Origin: UBA12191 sp964422295
Lineage (GTDB): Bacteria; Planctomycetota; UBA8108; UBA1146
Length of the DNA: 64,000 bases
NCBI GenBank assembly: GCA_964422295.1
Contig: CAYRAM010000001.1
Coordinates: forward strand, 124,001-188,000
Direction of reading: 5' to 3'
The notes beneath the pieces were generated by a model that had not been told where the DNA came from, ran no database searches, and saw only the letters and a list, made by a program, of their open reading frames with translations. This document shows positions 1-9,602 of the stretch, piece by piece. The position numbers were made by a program, and so were the translations under genes. Numbering within the stretch: the first letter of the stretch is position 1; every line of letters begins with the position of its first letter.

Positions 1-2
1 AT

Positions 3-860
3 CCCCGTGAGAGCCCGCTGACGATCACCCTCGAACGCAGTCACTCCCTTGTCGGCTTCCTCTTTGATCGCAACACCCGCGAACCGGTCACCGGGGCTCT
101 CATCAAGACGACCCCAGTGACGGCATCTGGCCAGAATAAGCGGGGAGCCCGGCGTGTTCGGTCAGTGAGGTCCGATGATGAAGGTTTCTTTGAGCGTCCC
201 AATTTGCCAGCGGGCTATTACAAAGTTGAAATTCTGTCCTCGGCACACCTGCCAAAGACTGAAGTCTTCAGGCTTCCTGCCCATCAAGAAGTGATCGAAA
301 TTCCTCTTCAGAGAGGTGAGCAGATCCGCGTCCAGGTCGTCGACCAGCAGGGTGTACCGATTCCCAAAGTTCGAGTGAGGCCCATGTTTCAGACCGAACG
401 GAGTGAGAATCGTTGGCGATGGAGTTTTGTTCCAATGCACCGCAGGTTGCAAACCGATGACAGAGGTGAGTTGACCATTGGCGGTCTTGAGGAAGGTCCT
501 TATCGATTAAGGGTGGATCACCGCGACTATTTGGTGACTGACCGTGCTATCGAAGTGGGGTTCATCTCAAGGTCGGAAGTCCAGCGATTCACTCTCACCC
601 GCGGAGCAACGATCTCCGGGACCGTGTACCGAGCGGATGGGGAGTTGGCTTCGCGTGAAGCACTCATCTGCGAATGCATCGCCGGAGGTGGTAAGGGAAA
701 TCGAACCGAACACGATACCTCTTCGAAAGGCGAGTTTCGCATCCGACAGTTGCCCGCCGGTGAGTACCTCGTGCGTCCAAAGAGCGGAGGCGGGACCCAG
801 GTGACCGTGGTGTTGCAGCCGGGACAGACGGTCGCTCTCGAGCTCGAAACGGGTCCCTGA
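3..860 (+). CDS. Carboxypeptidase-regulatory-like repeat protein, 5' truncated
   Basis: The frame is already open at the left edge and ends at a TGA (858-860), so only about 285 C-terminal residues are visible; the internal ATG at 117 is not a real start. The visible part is a chain of beta-sandwich repeats of the carboxypeptidase-regulatory/SpaA kind. Each repeat carries a turn signature such as GFFERPNLPAGYY, GELTIGGLEEGPYRL or GEFRIRQLPAGEYLV. No catalytic motif and no membrane anchor are seen at the C-terminus. Family knowledge: such domains are usually extracellular or periplasmic structural or adhesive modules. The ligand and full architecture cannot be judged without the upstream sequence. 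Confidence 0.75.
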   Translation, partial: PRESPLTITLERSHSLVGFLFDRNTREPVTGALIKTTPVTASGQNKRGARRVRSVRSDDEGFFERPNLPAGYYKVEILSSAHLPKTEVFRLPAHQEVIEIPLQRGEQIRVQVVDQQGVPIPKVRVRPMFQTERSENRWRWSFVPMHRRLQTDDRGELTIGGLEEGPYRLRVDHRDYLVTDRAIEVGFISRSEVQRFTLTRGATISGTVYRADGELASREALICECIAGGGKGNRTEHDTSSKGEFRIRQLPAGEYLVRPKSGGGTQVTVVLQPGQTVALELETGP

Positions 861-1071
861 GCAGGCGCTGGGGACAGAGAGAAGAGACAATTCGCTTGGG
901 AGAAGCGGAGAATTTCCTTCCGAACAAGGCATCGCTGCCGATACCTTCCTGCTGATTGGCACTTTTTTCAAATTCTGGATATCCTCCTTATGGGGGTTGT
1001 TTGTTGGGCGAGGAGCCCTGAAACAACCTCTGACCCTTTCGCCGACCATGATCAGAGAGGTTGCCGTACCG

Positions 1072-2682
1072 ATGAGCCAACGACATTGGGAGAGCCACAA
1101 ACGCAGCATCGTTTTCATGCAGAGAACCCTGCTGGGAATCTTTCTGTTTCTGGGAACAGCAGGATTTCATCTGTTTCTTGGCCAACAAGGGGCGGCTGCC
1201 CTGGGCGTCTATTTCGTTCAAGATGATTCCAATGTCAAAGAAGAACTGACCAAAAGATTGTCGGAGGAGAGGGATGCGCGCTGGATTCTCGATGCGATCG
1301 ATCGCATGCCGGAAGATATCCGTGAACCGAAAGGGATGTCGATCAGCGAGATTCAGAAGTTGACCGACGAAATTCTTCTTCGAGGTGAGGTTTACCTTCG
1401 ACGAAATCCTGCGGGCAAAAGTGTTCCAAAGGTGGTTCCGGCACTTTGCCGCGTCTATTTGATGAACTGTAATCGACATTTCATCGACAGCGGCCGTCTC
1501 TACAAGGAGCGCAACGGCAAAGATGCTCCTGCTGCCTGGACTGCTGCGCTGAAGAAGGGCTACTTCGACCGGGTCCACGCTCTGCTCGATGATGAACTTG
1601 CCAAAGTCGCAGAGGGTGACGATACTCCCTGCGAGTTGATTCGCCTCAAGGCAGATGCATTCTGGCATGGCCAGCAATACCCACGCTGTATCAACGAATA
1701 CAAACGGATCCTCGATCGTTGTCCCGAGGACGAGGACCGGGATGTGGTTTTAACCGCACTCCTCAACGCACAGCTTCGGGATCGTGACCACAAGGGTGCC
1801 GCAGCCACTGCAGATCAATTTCTTGCCGCTCACACTGATTCCGACCTGTTGCCGCACGTTTTGCGCCTCAAAGCGAAGGCGTTACAGGAGGCGGGGCGAC
1901 TGCAGGATTGCCTTCGTTGGTGGAGGTCCATCGAGGGAGTAATCGAGAATGCATTCCTCGGTGATCCTTTGGTCATTGGTGACAAGACAGTGGAGATCAG
2001 CGATCGTTGTCGAAAGGATTTTCAGCGCTATTACGAAGAGGTTCACTTCGCCATCGGTTTTCTTGAGTTCGCCCTCGGTAACTATCAAGCGGCATCTGAA
2101 AGTTTTACAAGAGAGATGGAAATCCTGACCGGATTGATCAATTCCCAGGCCGCATCACAAGTCGGGCAGATCTATGCGAAGAGAACGGAGCGTGTGCTCG
2201 AAAGCCTTTTGCGATTTGCTGGCAAGCCGGCTCCGGTGTTGTCACTAGGCGAGAATTGGGTTGGAGGGGTCACGTTTGATCCGCAACAGGAGCGCGGCAA
2301 TGTCCTGTTGCTCCTTTTTGCGCCCTACGAGAATGCCCGATATATGGAGACCCTCGAAAATTTGCAAAAGTTGTACATGACCCACGGAAATGATGGATTG
2401 CGGATCGGCTGGATCGCCTCGACCAAGGGAAAGACCGATCGCCAGGAGCAGATCGATCGTCTGGCAAGCCAATGTGCCCAGATGGGCTTGGCATTTCCTG
2501 CAGGGATTGATCTCGAGAGCGGATCACCCAATTTCGGCGAATATAACTGCCCGGTGGGAGGGGCGACGATGGTCGCCATCGATCGCAAGGGAAATTTGGC
2601 CTGGTACAAACTTGATCCCACCTTCAGGGATGACTCGATCATTTCCCAGGTGGCCCGTCGACTGCTGGCTGAAAGTCCCTGA
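1072..2682 (+). CDS. Exported TPR protein with C-terminal thioredoxin-like domain lacking CxxC
   Basis: 536 residues from ATG 1072; the frame is open back to a TTG at 997, but the ATG at 1072 gives a basic n-region followed by a hydrophobic signal segment (LLGIFLFLGTAGFHLFL). The middle 300 residues are helical with TPR-like spacing (for example LIRLKADAFWHGQQYPRCI and AIGFLEFALGNYQAASESF). The last 150 residues resemble the TlpA/AhpC thioredoxin fold: KPAPVLSL, then NVLLLLFAPYENARYMETL, and VAIDRKGNLAWY. At the site where the family has WCxxC the sequence reads FAPYENA, so both redox cysteines are missing. Inference: a periplasmic scaffold or binding protein, not a thiol oxidoreductase. The substrate is unknown. 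Confidence 0.75.
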   Translation: MSQRHWESHKRSIVFMQRTLLGIFLFLGTAGFHLFLGQQGAAALGVYFVQDDSNVKEELTKRLSEERDARWILDAIDRMPEDIREPKGMSISEIQKLTDEILLRGEVYLRRNPAGKSVPKVVPALCRVYLMNCNRHFIDSGRLYKERNGKDAPAAWTAALKKGYFDRVHALLDDELAKVAEGDDTPCELIRLKADAFWHGQQYPRCINEYKRILDRCPEDEDRDVVLTALLNAQLRDRDHKGAAATADQFLAAHTDSDLLPHVLRLKAKALQEAGRLQDCLRWWRSIEGVIENAFLGDPLVIGDKTVEISDRCRKDFQRYYEEVHFAIGFLEFALGNYQAASESFTREMEILTGLINSQAASQVGQIYAKRTERVLESLLRFAGKPAPVLSLGENWVGGVTFDPQQERGNVLLLLFAPYENARYMETLENLQKLYMTHGNDGLRIGWIASTKGKTDRQEQIDRLASQCAQMGLAFPAGIDLESGSPNFGEYNCPVGGATMVAIDRKGNLAWYKLDPTFRDDSIISQVARRLLAESP

Positions 2683-2901
2683 TCCACCCGCCTCTTCTTC
2701 TTGTCCGCCACACCGATCCCAGGGAGCCAAGAAGGTGCTGCTGTCACCCTTCTTCCCCGTTACAATATCGCCGGGGATCTGGCTGGAGGAGAGGCGTCGA
2801 TTGCAGATTCGTGATCGGCGACTCCTCCCGGCGGGCAGACCCTCATAGGATGTATTCATGCTTCCGATGAACCCGCTGCAGAGCACCTGAGGATTGGACC
2901 A

Positions 2902-4761
2902 ATGATGGAAGTACTGCCCTCCCGGATATTGCGGTTGCCCGATGCGTCAACGATGACAGGGGCGTTGGTGATGGGGATTCTCGTGCTGGGTCTTGTATTT
3001 GTCCCTGCGACGGATCTCAGTGCTGTAGGGATCCACCGAACTGAATCCAGGATCATCGTTTCCGCTCCTGAGCCTGTGAAGAGCGACTCCTCAGTCAAAT
3101 TGGAAGATCAGGATGACGAAGAGGGCCCCTCTGCCAAAGATTTGCGCAAACTTGTTCAACAAGCCGCAATGTCCGGGGATGCAGCCGGATTGGCAGAAGT
3201 GTTGCGGACTCTGGGCAAGATGCCCGGTCGCAATGCCACTGCTGCAATTCTCAGCACAGCGTCGAGTCTTTCCAGGAGCCAATCCGATGACATCTACTGG
3301 TTCCTGCTGCAAGGGGTTGCGGGATTCAAGGGCGCAGATGCATTCACTGAGATGGGTGAGTTTGTAGTTCGCTACAAATCGAAGCCGGTTTCTCGCGATC
3401 TGCTCAATGCCCTGCGAAAGTCGCGAACCAAATATGTCAACCGGGTCATTCGCAGAGTCCTCGAGTACTGTCCCACCGACATGCAGATGATGGCCGTCGA
3501 TATCGCCGCTGAAATTCCAGTGAGAAGGACCGTCGATGTGCTTCTGCCGATCCTTTCCAGGGAGGACGCAAAAGAGAAGGGCGGCAAGAGGCCCCCTACC
3601 GAATTGAAGCGCGCTTTGATCTCTGCCCTCGAAGCTCTGACGATGCAGCAGTTGGGGGACAGCCTTATCAACTGGCAAGGTTGGTGGGAAAGGGAAAGAA
3701 GCAGGGGTCTCAAGGTCATTCGCGATGAAGCGGAGAATCATGTCTCGACCACCGGCCTTGCTCGCCCCCTGGATCCGGTGAGAGCGCGCCAATTTCTCGG
3801 TCTGGAGGATCTGCCCCCCGGTAAGGTGATGGTGATCAAGGGTCCGCGGGCGAAGAATGGTTTCGATACCAACTACGACCATATCGAACATGTGCTACAG
3901 CGAATCTCCGTTCCCCACACAGTGGTTGAAAAAGGCGAAGTCGAAAAATCTTCCTTCAGTTTTAATGGGGTTGCTGCGGTGTTTATCAACTGCAGTCACA
4001 TCCATGAGTTTTGCCAGAATCCAGAGCACAAGCCGGGTGAATACACTGGAAACCGCATGCATCGGTGCACCGGGCCGGGAAACCACGACAATGTTCAGTT
4101 CAAAATGAACAAGGACGCCGTCGACAAAATCGTTCGGTTCGTTGAGAAGGGGGGATACCTCTTCACAGAAGACTGGTGCCTGATCGAAGTGATCGAGATT
4201 GGCTTCAGCAAATACCTGCGATCGGGAACCGCATTGGAGGGAGGAGACTTCGGGGTCTCGCCAGAAAAGGGGATGACCGCCCATCCGCTGCTCCGCGGGG
4301 TCTTCGTTCCTCCGGTCGACATGGATGCATTGCGCAGGAAAAAGTACGGTCTCGACGATGAGGATGACGACGAGGACTCCGAATATGACCCCACCCAAGA
4401 GGATGATCCGGGAGATGTCGACGAAGATCGGGGCAAAACCGGCGTCGGAAACAGCGATTTGGATGCTCCCGGGGACATCGAAGATCCGGATATCCGGCTG
4501 ATTCAGCATCGATGGAAGATCGATAAGGAGAGCCCCTCCCTCGATATCCAGTCAAAGAAGGTTCAGGTCCTCATCGACAGTGAAGAGCTGCGCGACGCCT
4601 GCGGGGATGGGGCGGTCGCAGTCACTTTCCCGGTGAAGAAGGGGAGGGTGATCCATGTGCTGTCCCACTTCGGCAAGCAGAGCAGTTCCGACAATGAGGC
4701 CACCATTGAAAATCTGTTGATCAACTTCCTCCTTCAGGTACGGATTCGCTCCGGAAGTTGA
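2902..4761 (+). CDS. Exported HEAT-like protein with amidotransferase-like (DUF4159-type) domain
   Basis: 619 residues from ATG 2902, with GAGGATT 8-10 bases upstream. An N-terminal hydrophobic stretch (MTGALVMGILVLGLVFVP) looks like a signal or anchor. Residues about 75-230 form helical pairs of HEAT/armadillo character. Residues about 310-450 resemble the alpha/beta domain of DUF4159/ThuA-like class I amidotransferase folds: KVMVIKGPRAKNGFDTNYDH, a beta strand VAAVFINCSH, and IVRFVEKGGYLFTEDW. No clear catalytic Cys-His-Glu triad is evident. A very acidic low-complexity linker follows near residue 480 (DDEDDDEDSEYDP). The role is unknown; it is probably a planctomycete-type cell envelope protein. 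Family assignment is by pattern only. Confidence 0.65.
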   Translation: MMEVLPSRILRLPDASTMTGALVMGILVLGLVFVPATDLSAVGIHRTESRIIVSAPEPVKSDSSVKLEDQDDEEGPSAKDLRKLVQQAAMSGDAAGLAEVLRTLGKMPGRNATAAILSTASSLSRSQSDDIYWFLLQGVAGFKGADAFTEMGEFVVRYKSKPVSRDLLNALRKSRTKYVNRVIRRVLEYCPTDMQMMAVDIAAEIPVRRTVDVLLPILSREDAKEKGGKRPPTELKRALISALEALTMQQLGDSLINWQGWWERERSRGLKVIRDEAENHVSTTGLARPLDPVRARQFLGLEDLPPGKVMVIKGPRAKNGFDTNYDHIEHVLQRISVPHTVVEKGEVEKSSFSFNGVAAVFINCSHIHEFCQNPEHKPGEYTGNRMHRCTGPGNHDNVQFKMNKDAVDKIVRFVEKGGYLFTEDWCLIEVIEIGFSKYLRSGTALEGGDFGVSPEKGMTAHPLLRGVFVPPVDMDALRRKKYGLDDEDDDEDSEYDPTQEDDPGDVDEDRGKTGVGNSDLDAPGDIEDPDIRLIQHRWKIDKESPSLDIQSKKVQVLIDSEELRDACGDGAVAVTFPVKKGRVIHVLSHFGKQSSSDNEATIENLLINFLLQVRIRSGS

Positions 4762-4926
4762 TGGGGTGGCCGGGTGTTGGGCAGGGCGGAAGTTCTGGAT
4801 GCCTTTGCGGGAAAGGTCTACGGTGCTCCCACTGAAGCATGCAGAATAACGTTGCCGAGGCACGATGAGACTATCGAGTGCAGATCAGTTGGCAGCGATG
4901 GGGAGTGGGGAAAGCGGGGAATCCGA

Positions 4927-7338
4927 GTGCAGTTTGCAGGAATTTCACAGCTGTGCTCTCCACGGATGGCCATCATGCTTCTTGTGTGCGGCTGGATCCA
5001 AATCCTCACTTCTCAGCCCCTCCAAGCCCAGACCACCCTTGGACTCTTTGGAACCGATGAAGATCTGAAAATTTATTACGACCGGCTTGAGGCAGATATT
5101 TCCACCGAAGACGGGGGCAGGTCCCTCGTGGTTCTCGGCAATGTTCTTCTCGAAGGTCGTGGATTCTCCTTGCGTGCAGATGCGATCGGAGTCTACGTCG
5201 AAGGAGTCGATGCCGAAGAGGGACCGATCAACCCGCGGGTCCTCGCTCTCGGTGGAGTGTTGCTCGATCGTGGAGGGCAGATCTTTCAGGCGGAAACGGT
5301 GTTTTATGAAGTCGATGCCAGGAGCATGGTATTGACCGATGCCCGGATTCGCATCACCTCTGATCTGGTGGAGGTGTTGAGGCGTTTGCCGCAGGATGAC
5401 CCCCGGAGGGCCCGAAGTATTGCCGAGTCGTGGGTGGGCGGCGTCACTGACGTCGCCGACAGGGAAGTTCCCGTTTCCACGATCGGAATCGCCTCCCGTT
5501 TTCTGCAGGTGGAGGATTTCACTGCAGTGAGCGGAACAAATATCGTCTTCACCACGGATCTGTTTGATGATCCCGAGTGGGCTCTGGTGGCGGATCGAGG
5601 CGAGGCGGTCCCGAGAGAGGAAGTTGATCAGCGGGCGAACGAAAAGCGCCCTGGCGGTTACTTTTTCTCCGTCGATGGTGCCCGGCTCGAAGTCGGCGGC
5701 TTGCCCTTGGCTTACTTTCCATCGACACGCTGGGATAGCCGTTGGGGAAGGTCATTCCCGCTGCGTGATTTGCGCCTCTCTGACTCTTCCCGTTTTGGAT
5801 CACGAATCGACACCAGTTGGAATGGTGATTTCTTGTTACCCGAGCGTTTTGAAGATGAAATCGATCTGACGCCACGGGTCGATTCTCTTTCCAGTCGCGG
5901 GACAGGTTATGGTCTCGATTTTGAGTGGGGGCGCGATCCCTTGCGCTGGTCCAATAATCCCGACGGGCGACTGGATCTCTACGGATATGGCTCCTTTTGG
6001 CAGATTAGTGACGAGGCGACCGAAGACAGCGACGGCACCCCTGTCGCGGATGAGGATCGCTACCGGGGGCGCGCATTTGTACAGGCGAGGTTGACCTCCA
6101 GCACCATGATCGATGCGGAGTGGTCTTCGGCCAGCGATGAGGGCTTTGTCGATGAGTTTTTTCGCGTTGAGGCTCGCACTGTAAAGCGACCGGAAAACTT
6201 CTTCTCTCTGCGTCAGGAGTTGGGAGAGAGTGTCGTTGGCAGCCTGCGTTTTGATGGCTCGTATGAGGATTTTGAAGATCAGATCGAGAGGGCACCTGAA
6301 TTGGCTCTCAGGGTCATCGATACTTCGCTGGGTATCGGATTCAGAGCCGATGCCGACATGATCTTTTCAGATTTGGAATTGGTTCCGGGAGAGTCCTCGC
6401 TGACCACTGCTGAAGAAGCGCGAAGACTCGATGTGCGCAGCGATTTTTCCCGACCCATCATCGGCGGTCGTTGGCTCAATGTGATCCCTTCTGCAGGAGT
6501 ACGCTGGACTCAGTGGACCTCTTCAAATCTGGTGGAAGAGGATCGTACGATCCTTTCTGCGGGCATCGAAGCGGCGACGCGATTCTCGAGGGTCTTCCAA
6601 TTGCGGAATCGGCCACTCGATATCGATGGGTTGCGTCATGTGGTGGATCTACGTGCCGACTACTCCGGTTTGTTTGACAGTTCCCTGGATTCTGCGTCGA
6701 TTCCGTTTTCATTCGACGACGTTGAAGGCCTGGGAAACATGGAAGTCGTGACCCTGTCGATGGGACATCGCCTGCAAACCCGAGAATCCCGCAGTGATAG
6801 GGAGCGCATGTATCGACTGGGAACGCGCAGTGTTGCCGAGGCTCGCATCGATGCGCTCTATTATCCCGAGGCGGAGCGTGACAATGGGGGCGAAGAATGG
6901 GGGGATCTATTCTCCGAGGTGGTGATTCACGGAGCCGGAGGGTGGAGTGTTTTCGGTGAGAGTCGCCACGATTTAGGACTAGGTCAGAACCGGGGCAAGA
7001 ATCTCGGATTGCGTTGGTTACAAGTGGACCAGGGTCTGTTTGAAGTTTCGTGGCGCAATCGTCCCGAATATCAGGAAACGCTCCTCACTGGCGGAAGATT
7101 CGTCGCCTCATCCCGTTGGGATCTCGGTCTCTATGTGGAGTACGACCTCGAGGGAGATGAGATTCTCGGCCAATGGTGGGAGGTCGGTCGAAACTTCCGC
7201 ACCTTCCGTCTTGGATTTGGTCTCGATGTGGATGCCGGAATCAATGACGACACCACCTTCCGGGTCGACATCGGCCTTCGGGAATGGTTGGGCGCTCTGG
7301 GAAGCCGTGGAAACCGGGGACCGCGCTACGCCTGGTAG
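4927..7338 (+). CDS. LptD/OstA-like outer-membrane LPS-assembly protein
   Basis: 803 residues from GTG 4927, chosen because CGGGGA lies 6 bases upstream; the frame is open to 4774 and a later ATG at 4966 would start right at the signal peptide (MLLVCGWIQILTSQPLQAQ). After the signal comes an OstA/LptA-like beta-jellyroll: LVVLGNVLLEGRGFSLRADA and a second unit with ALGGVLLDRGGQIFQAET. The remaining ~650 residues alternate short amphipathic strands with acidic loops and end in GNRGPRYAW, an aromatic C-terminus as in beta-barrels. Family knowledge: LptD is the barrel that inserts lipopolysaccharide into the outer leaflet. The lptD symbol is withheld because the barrel is too divergent to be sure. 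A degenerate tandem repeat covers the stop codon. Confidence 0.65.
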   Translation: MQFAGISQLCSPRMAIMLLVCGWIQILTSQPLQAQTTLGLFGTDEDLKIYYDRLEADISTEDGGRSLVVLGNVLLEGRGFSLRADAIGVYVEGVDAEEGPINPRVLALGGVLLDRGGQIFQAETVFYEVDARSMVLTDARIRITSDLVEVLRRLPQDDPRRARSIAESWVGGVTDVADREVPVSTIGIASRFLQVEDFTAVSGTNIVFTTDLFDDPEWALVADRGEAVPREEVDQRANEKRPGGYFFSVDGARLEVGGLPLAYFPSTRWDSRWGRSFPLRDLRLSDSSRFGSRIDTSWNGDFLLPERFEDEIDLTPRVDSLSSRGTGYGLDFEWGRDPLRWSNNPDGRLDLYGYGSFWQISDEATEDSDGTPVADEDRYRGRAFVQARLTSSTMIDAEWSSASDEGFVDEFFRVEARTVKRPENFFSLRQELGESVVGSLRFDGSYEDFEDQIERAPELALRVIDTSLGIGFRADADMIFSDLELVPGESSLTTAEEARRLDVRSDFSRPIIGGRWLNVIPSAGVRWTQWTSSNLVEEDRTILSAGIEAATRFSRVFQLRNRPLDIDGLRHVVDLRADYSGLFDSSLDSASIPFSFDDVEGLGNMEVVTLSMGHRLQTRESRSDRERMYRLGTRSVAEARIDALYYPEAERDNGGEEWGDLFSEVVIHGAGGWSVFGESRHDLGLGQNRGKNLGLRWLQVDQGLFEVSWRNRPEYQETLLTGGRFVASSRWDLGLYVEYDLEGDEILGQWWEVGRNFRTFRLGFGLDVDAGINDDTTFRVDIGLREWLGALGSRGNRGPRYAW

Positions 7339-7375
7339 TTGGTGCGCCTGGTAAGTCGGTACGTCTGGCAATCGG
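7327..7375. repeat. Degenerate 16-17 nt tandem repeat over the LptD-like stop codon
   Basis: Three consecutive units, tacgcctggtagttgg, tgcgcctggtaagtcgg and tacgtctggcaatcgg (7327-7342, 7343-7359, 7360-7375), are similar to each other. The TAG stop of the upstream gene (7336-7338) sits inside the first unit. A small hairpin, CCCCT-gat-AGGGG followed by TTT (7392-7407), comes just after and may act as a weak terminator. Confidence 0.5.
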
Positions 7376-7473
7376 TATCGATACAGTTTCGCCCCTGATA
7401 GGGGTTTCTCTGCGTCTTGTTTGCGGCGATGATCTTTAGTGAGCAAATGGAGCCACCTGAAACAGAGGAAGCG

Positions 7474-7986
7474 ATGAGCAAAGCGGTCTATCCCGGTACC
7501 TTTGATCCTCCCCACAAGGGGCACCTGGATCTGATTTACAGGGGATCACGCATCTTTGATGAATTGATTGTGGCGGTTGCCGTCAATCGTCAAAAGTCAG
7601 CGCTTTTTTCCCCTGAGGAGCGGGTCGAGTGGCTCGAGACTTGTGTCTCTGGAATCCCGGGGGTTCGCGTTCAAGCTTTCGATGGGTTGGTCGTCGATCT
7701 GCTCGAGAGTGAATCGCAGAGGATTTTGCTCAGGGGAATCCGCACCTTTGCGGATTTTGAGGCGGAATACACCATGGCGCTGACGAACCGCTCCATTTCC
7801 GCCGAAGTGGAGGCGGAGACGGTGTTCGTCCTTCCCAGTCTCGAGTATTCCCATCTCTCCAGTCGCCACATCAAGGAGATTGCAGCGTTTGGTGGGGATG
7901 TCCGCGAATCTCTGCCGCAGTTGATCGCCACGGAGGTGGCATCCGAATTGAGCCGAAGGCTGAACTCCGGGTCGCTGGAAAATTGA
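7474..7986 (+). CDS. coaD: Phosphopantetheine adenylyltransferase
   Basis: 170 residues, the usual length for CoaD. It transfers AMP from ATP to 4'-phosphopantetheine to give dephospho-CoA, the penultimate step of CoA synthesis in the cytoplasm. Visible motifs: the nucleotidyltransferase signature YPGTFDPPHKGHLDLI at the N-terminus with the GH of the T/HxGH motif, the substrate-contact strand ILLRGIRTFADFEAEY, and SSRHIKE, which replaces the usual SSSxVKE near the C-terminus. The ATG at 7474 is chosen over the upstream ATG at 7417 because it starts the conserved region and has AGAGGAA at 7464-7470. The gene stands alone between the LptD-like gene and a 207-base gap. Confidence 0.95.
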   Translation: MSKAVYPGTFDPPHKGHLDLIYRGSRIFDELIVAVAVNRQKSALFSPEERVEWLETCVSGIPGVRVQAFDGLVVDLLESESQRILLRGIRTFADFEAEYTMALTNRSISAEVEAETVFVLPSLEYSHLSSRHIKEIAAFGGDVRESLPQLIATEVASELSRRLNSGSLEN

Positions 7987-8193
7987 ACCTCTCCCCGTTA
8001 GACTCTTGCTTCTGCTGATCATGGTATCAGAGGTGTATCTTTGAGAACCTCCCTCCGAATTGGGACTTTTTCAGGATCCACTGCAGACGTACCGGGGTCC
8101 ATGGTGCCGGTTCATCTCGGGTTTGGATTCTTTGAGAAGCCAGACGTGTTGAGCTCCAGATGTAATTAGAAGCCAAGGAAGGAGTCCGCAGCC

Positions 8194-8592
8194 ATGCCTG
8201 ACGGACAACTCAAAGCGATCCATACCGACCAGGCTCCGAAAGCCATCGGTCCCTATTCCCAGGCTGTAGAGGTGGATGGTTGGGTGTATTGCTCAGGCCA
8301 GATTCCGATCGTCCCCGCCGATGGGTCGATTCTGCGAAATATCGAGGATCAGGCGCACCAAGCCCTGAAAAACCTCGGTGAGGTTCTGTCTGCTGGGGGA
8401 TGCGGATTTTCTGACGTGGTCAAAACCCAAGTGTATCTCTCCGACATGGCAGACTTTGAAGTGGTCAACAAGGTGTACTCGCAGTTTTTCAACGAGCCGT
8501 TTCCAGCTCGAGCATGCATCCAGGCAGCAGCCTTGCCGAAGGGTGTCGATGTCGAAATCGACGCAGTTGCGCGGAAGCGAGATCAAAGTTGA
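8194..8592 (+). CDS. ridA: RidA family enamine/imine deaminase
   Basis: 132 residues, standard for the YjgF/YER057c/UK114 family. Family knowledge: RidA hydrolyses reactive 2-aminoacrylate-type enamines and imines made by PLP enzymes, preventing damage, and acts as a trimer in the cytoplasm. The sequence shows the usual landmarks: APKAIGPYSQAVEV near the N-terminus, YCSGQIP, the arginine of FPARACIQAAALPKG that binds the carboxylate, and VEIDAVA at the C-terminus. A strong AAGGAAGGAG precedes the ATG. The stop overlaps the TTG start of the following ABC ATPase gene, so the two are probably co-transcribed. Confidence 0.93.
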   Translation: MPDGQLKAIHTDQAPKAIGPYSQAVEVDGWVYCSGQIPIVPADGSILRNIEDQAHQALKNLGEVLSAGGCGFSDVVKTQVYLSDMADFEVVNKVYSQFFNEPFPARACIQAAALPKGVDVEIDAVARKRDQS

Positions 8593-9602
8593 ATTCTGTT
8601 GAACCCCTGCTGTCCATCGAAGATCTAAAAACCTGGTTTTACACGGACGATGGTGTCGCCCGTGCTGTCGATGGGGTGAGCTATTCGATTCGTCCTGGTG
8701 AAACCTTGGGAGTGGTGGGTGAGTCCGGTTGCGGCAAGTCTGTAACCGCCATGAGTATTCTCCAATTGGTTCCCACCCCCCCCGGTAGATACGTTGGCGG
8801 ATCGATTCAATTTAAGGGCGAAAATCTGCTCGAAAAAAATGAAGCAGCAATGCGCAAGATCAGAGGCAAGGAGATCTCCGTCATCTTTCAGGAGCCGATG
8901 ACCAGCCTGAACCCCGTATTCAAAGTGGGAGATCAAATCGGTGAATCATTGCGGCTTCACGAGGGAATGTCTCGCGCCCAAGCCCGATCGAGAAGCATCG
9001 AGTTGCTCAAACAGGTCGGAATCCCTTCCCCCGAACAGCGAATCGATGAGTACCCGCATCAGCTTTCCGGTGGAATGAAGCAGCGGGTGATGATCGCCAT
9101 CGCATTGGCATGTAATCCTTCCCTATTGATCGCCGATGAACCGACGACTGCGCTCGATGTGACGATTCAGGCTCAAATTCTCGAACTTCTTCGGGATCTT
9201 CAGCGAGACAAGGGGATGGCGATCCTGATGATCACCCACGATCTCGGGGTCGTTGCCGAAAATGCAGACCACGTCGTCGTCATGTATGCCGGCAAGGTGG
9301 TGGAGAGTGCACCCGTTGAAGACCTCTTTGAGAGACCGAAACATCCCTACACAGTCGGCCTTTTCCGATCGCTGCCGCGGTTGGAGCAGGAGAGTGATCG
9401 CCTCGAAGTGATTGAAGGCAACGTACCGAACCCGCTGCAGTTTCCAAGTGGTTGCAAATTTCGTCCCCGGTGTCCCCATGCGACCGAGGCCTGCTCCCAA
9501 ACTGAGCCGGAACTGGCCACTGCTGCCGAGAATCATCTGGTTTCTTGCCACCATTGGGAGGAAGTCTTCAAGGCTGCAAACTCTGGAAATGGAGCAGTTT
9601 GA
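8589..9602 (+). CDS. Oligopeptide/dipeptide ABC transporter ATP-binding protein (OppD/DppD type)
   Basis: 337 residues from TTG 8589, which overlaps the ridA stop (TTGA); the frame is open to 8514, but that would overlap ridA by 79 bases. Walker A is GESGCGKS, the ABC signature is LSGGMKQR, Walker B is LLIADEPTTALD, and the H-loop is MITHDLGV. The C-terminal ~70 residues carry the Opp/Dpp-specific extension with the cysteine-rich GCKFRPRCPHATEAC. Family knowledge: it powers import of peptides, or nickel or sugars in some relatives, together with a partner ATPase. The partner is the next gene; no permease or substrate-binding protein is nearby, so the substrate cannot be read from context. Confidence 0.92.
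   Translation: MNSVEPLLSIEDLKTWFYTDDGVARAVDGVSYSIRPGETLGVVGESGCGKSVTAMSILQLVPTPPGRYVGGSIQFKGENLLEKNEAAMRKIRGKEISVIFQEPMTSLNPVFKVGDQIGESLRLHEGMSRAQARSRSIELLKQVGIPSPEQRIDEYPHQLSGGMKQRVMIAIALACNPSLLIADEPTTALDVTIQAQILELLRDLQRDKGMAILMITHDLGVVAENADHVVVMYAGKVVESAPVEDLFERPKHPYTVGLFRSLPRLEQESDRLEVIEGNVPNPLQFPSGCKFRPRCPHATEACSQTEPELATAAENHLVSCHHWEEVFKAANSGNGAV

Noticed and set aside
567..1677. Long minus-strand ORFs opposite the first two genes
   Set aside because: They are antisense shadows of clearly coding plus-strand genes and carry no motifs.
1072..2682. Calling it a TlpA/ResA thiol reductase
   Set aside because: The CxxC is missing, so redox function is not supported.
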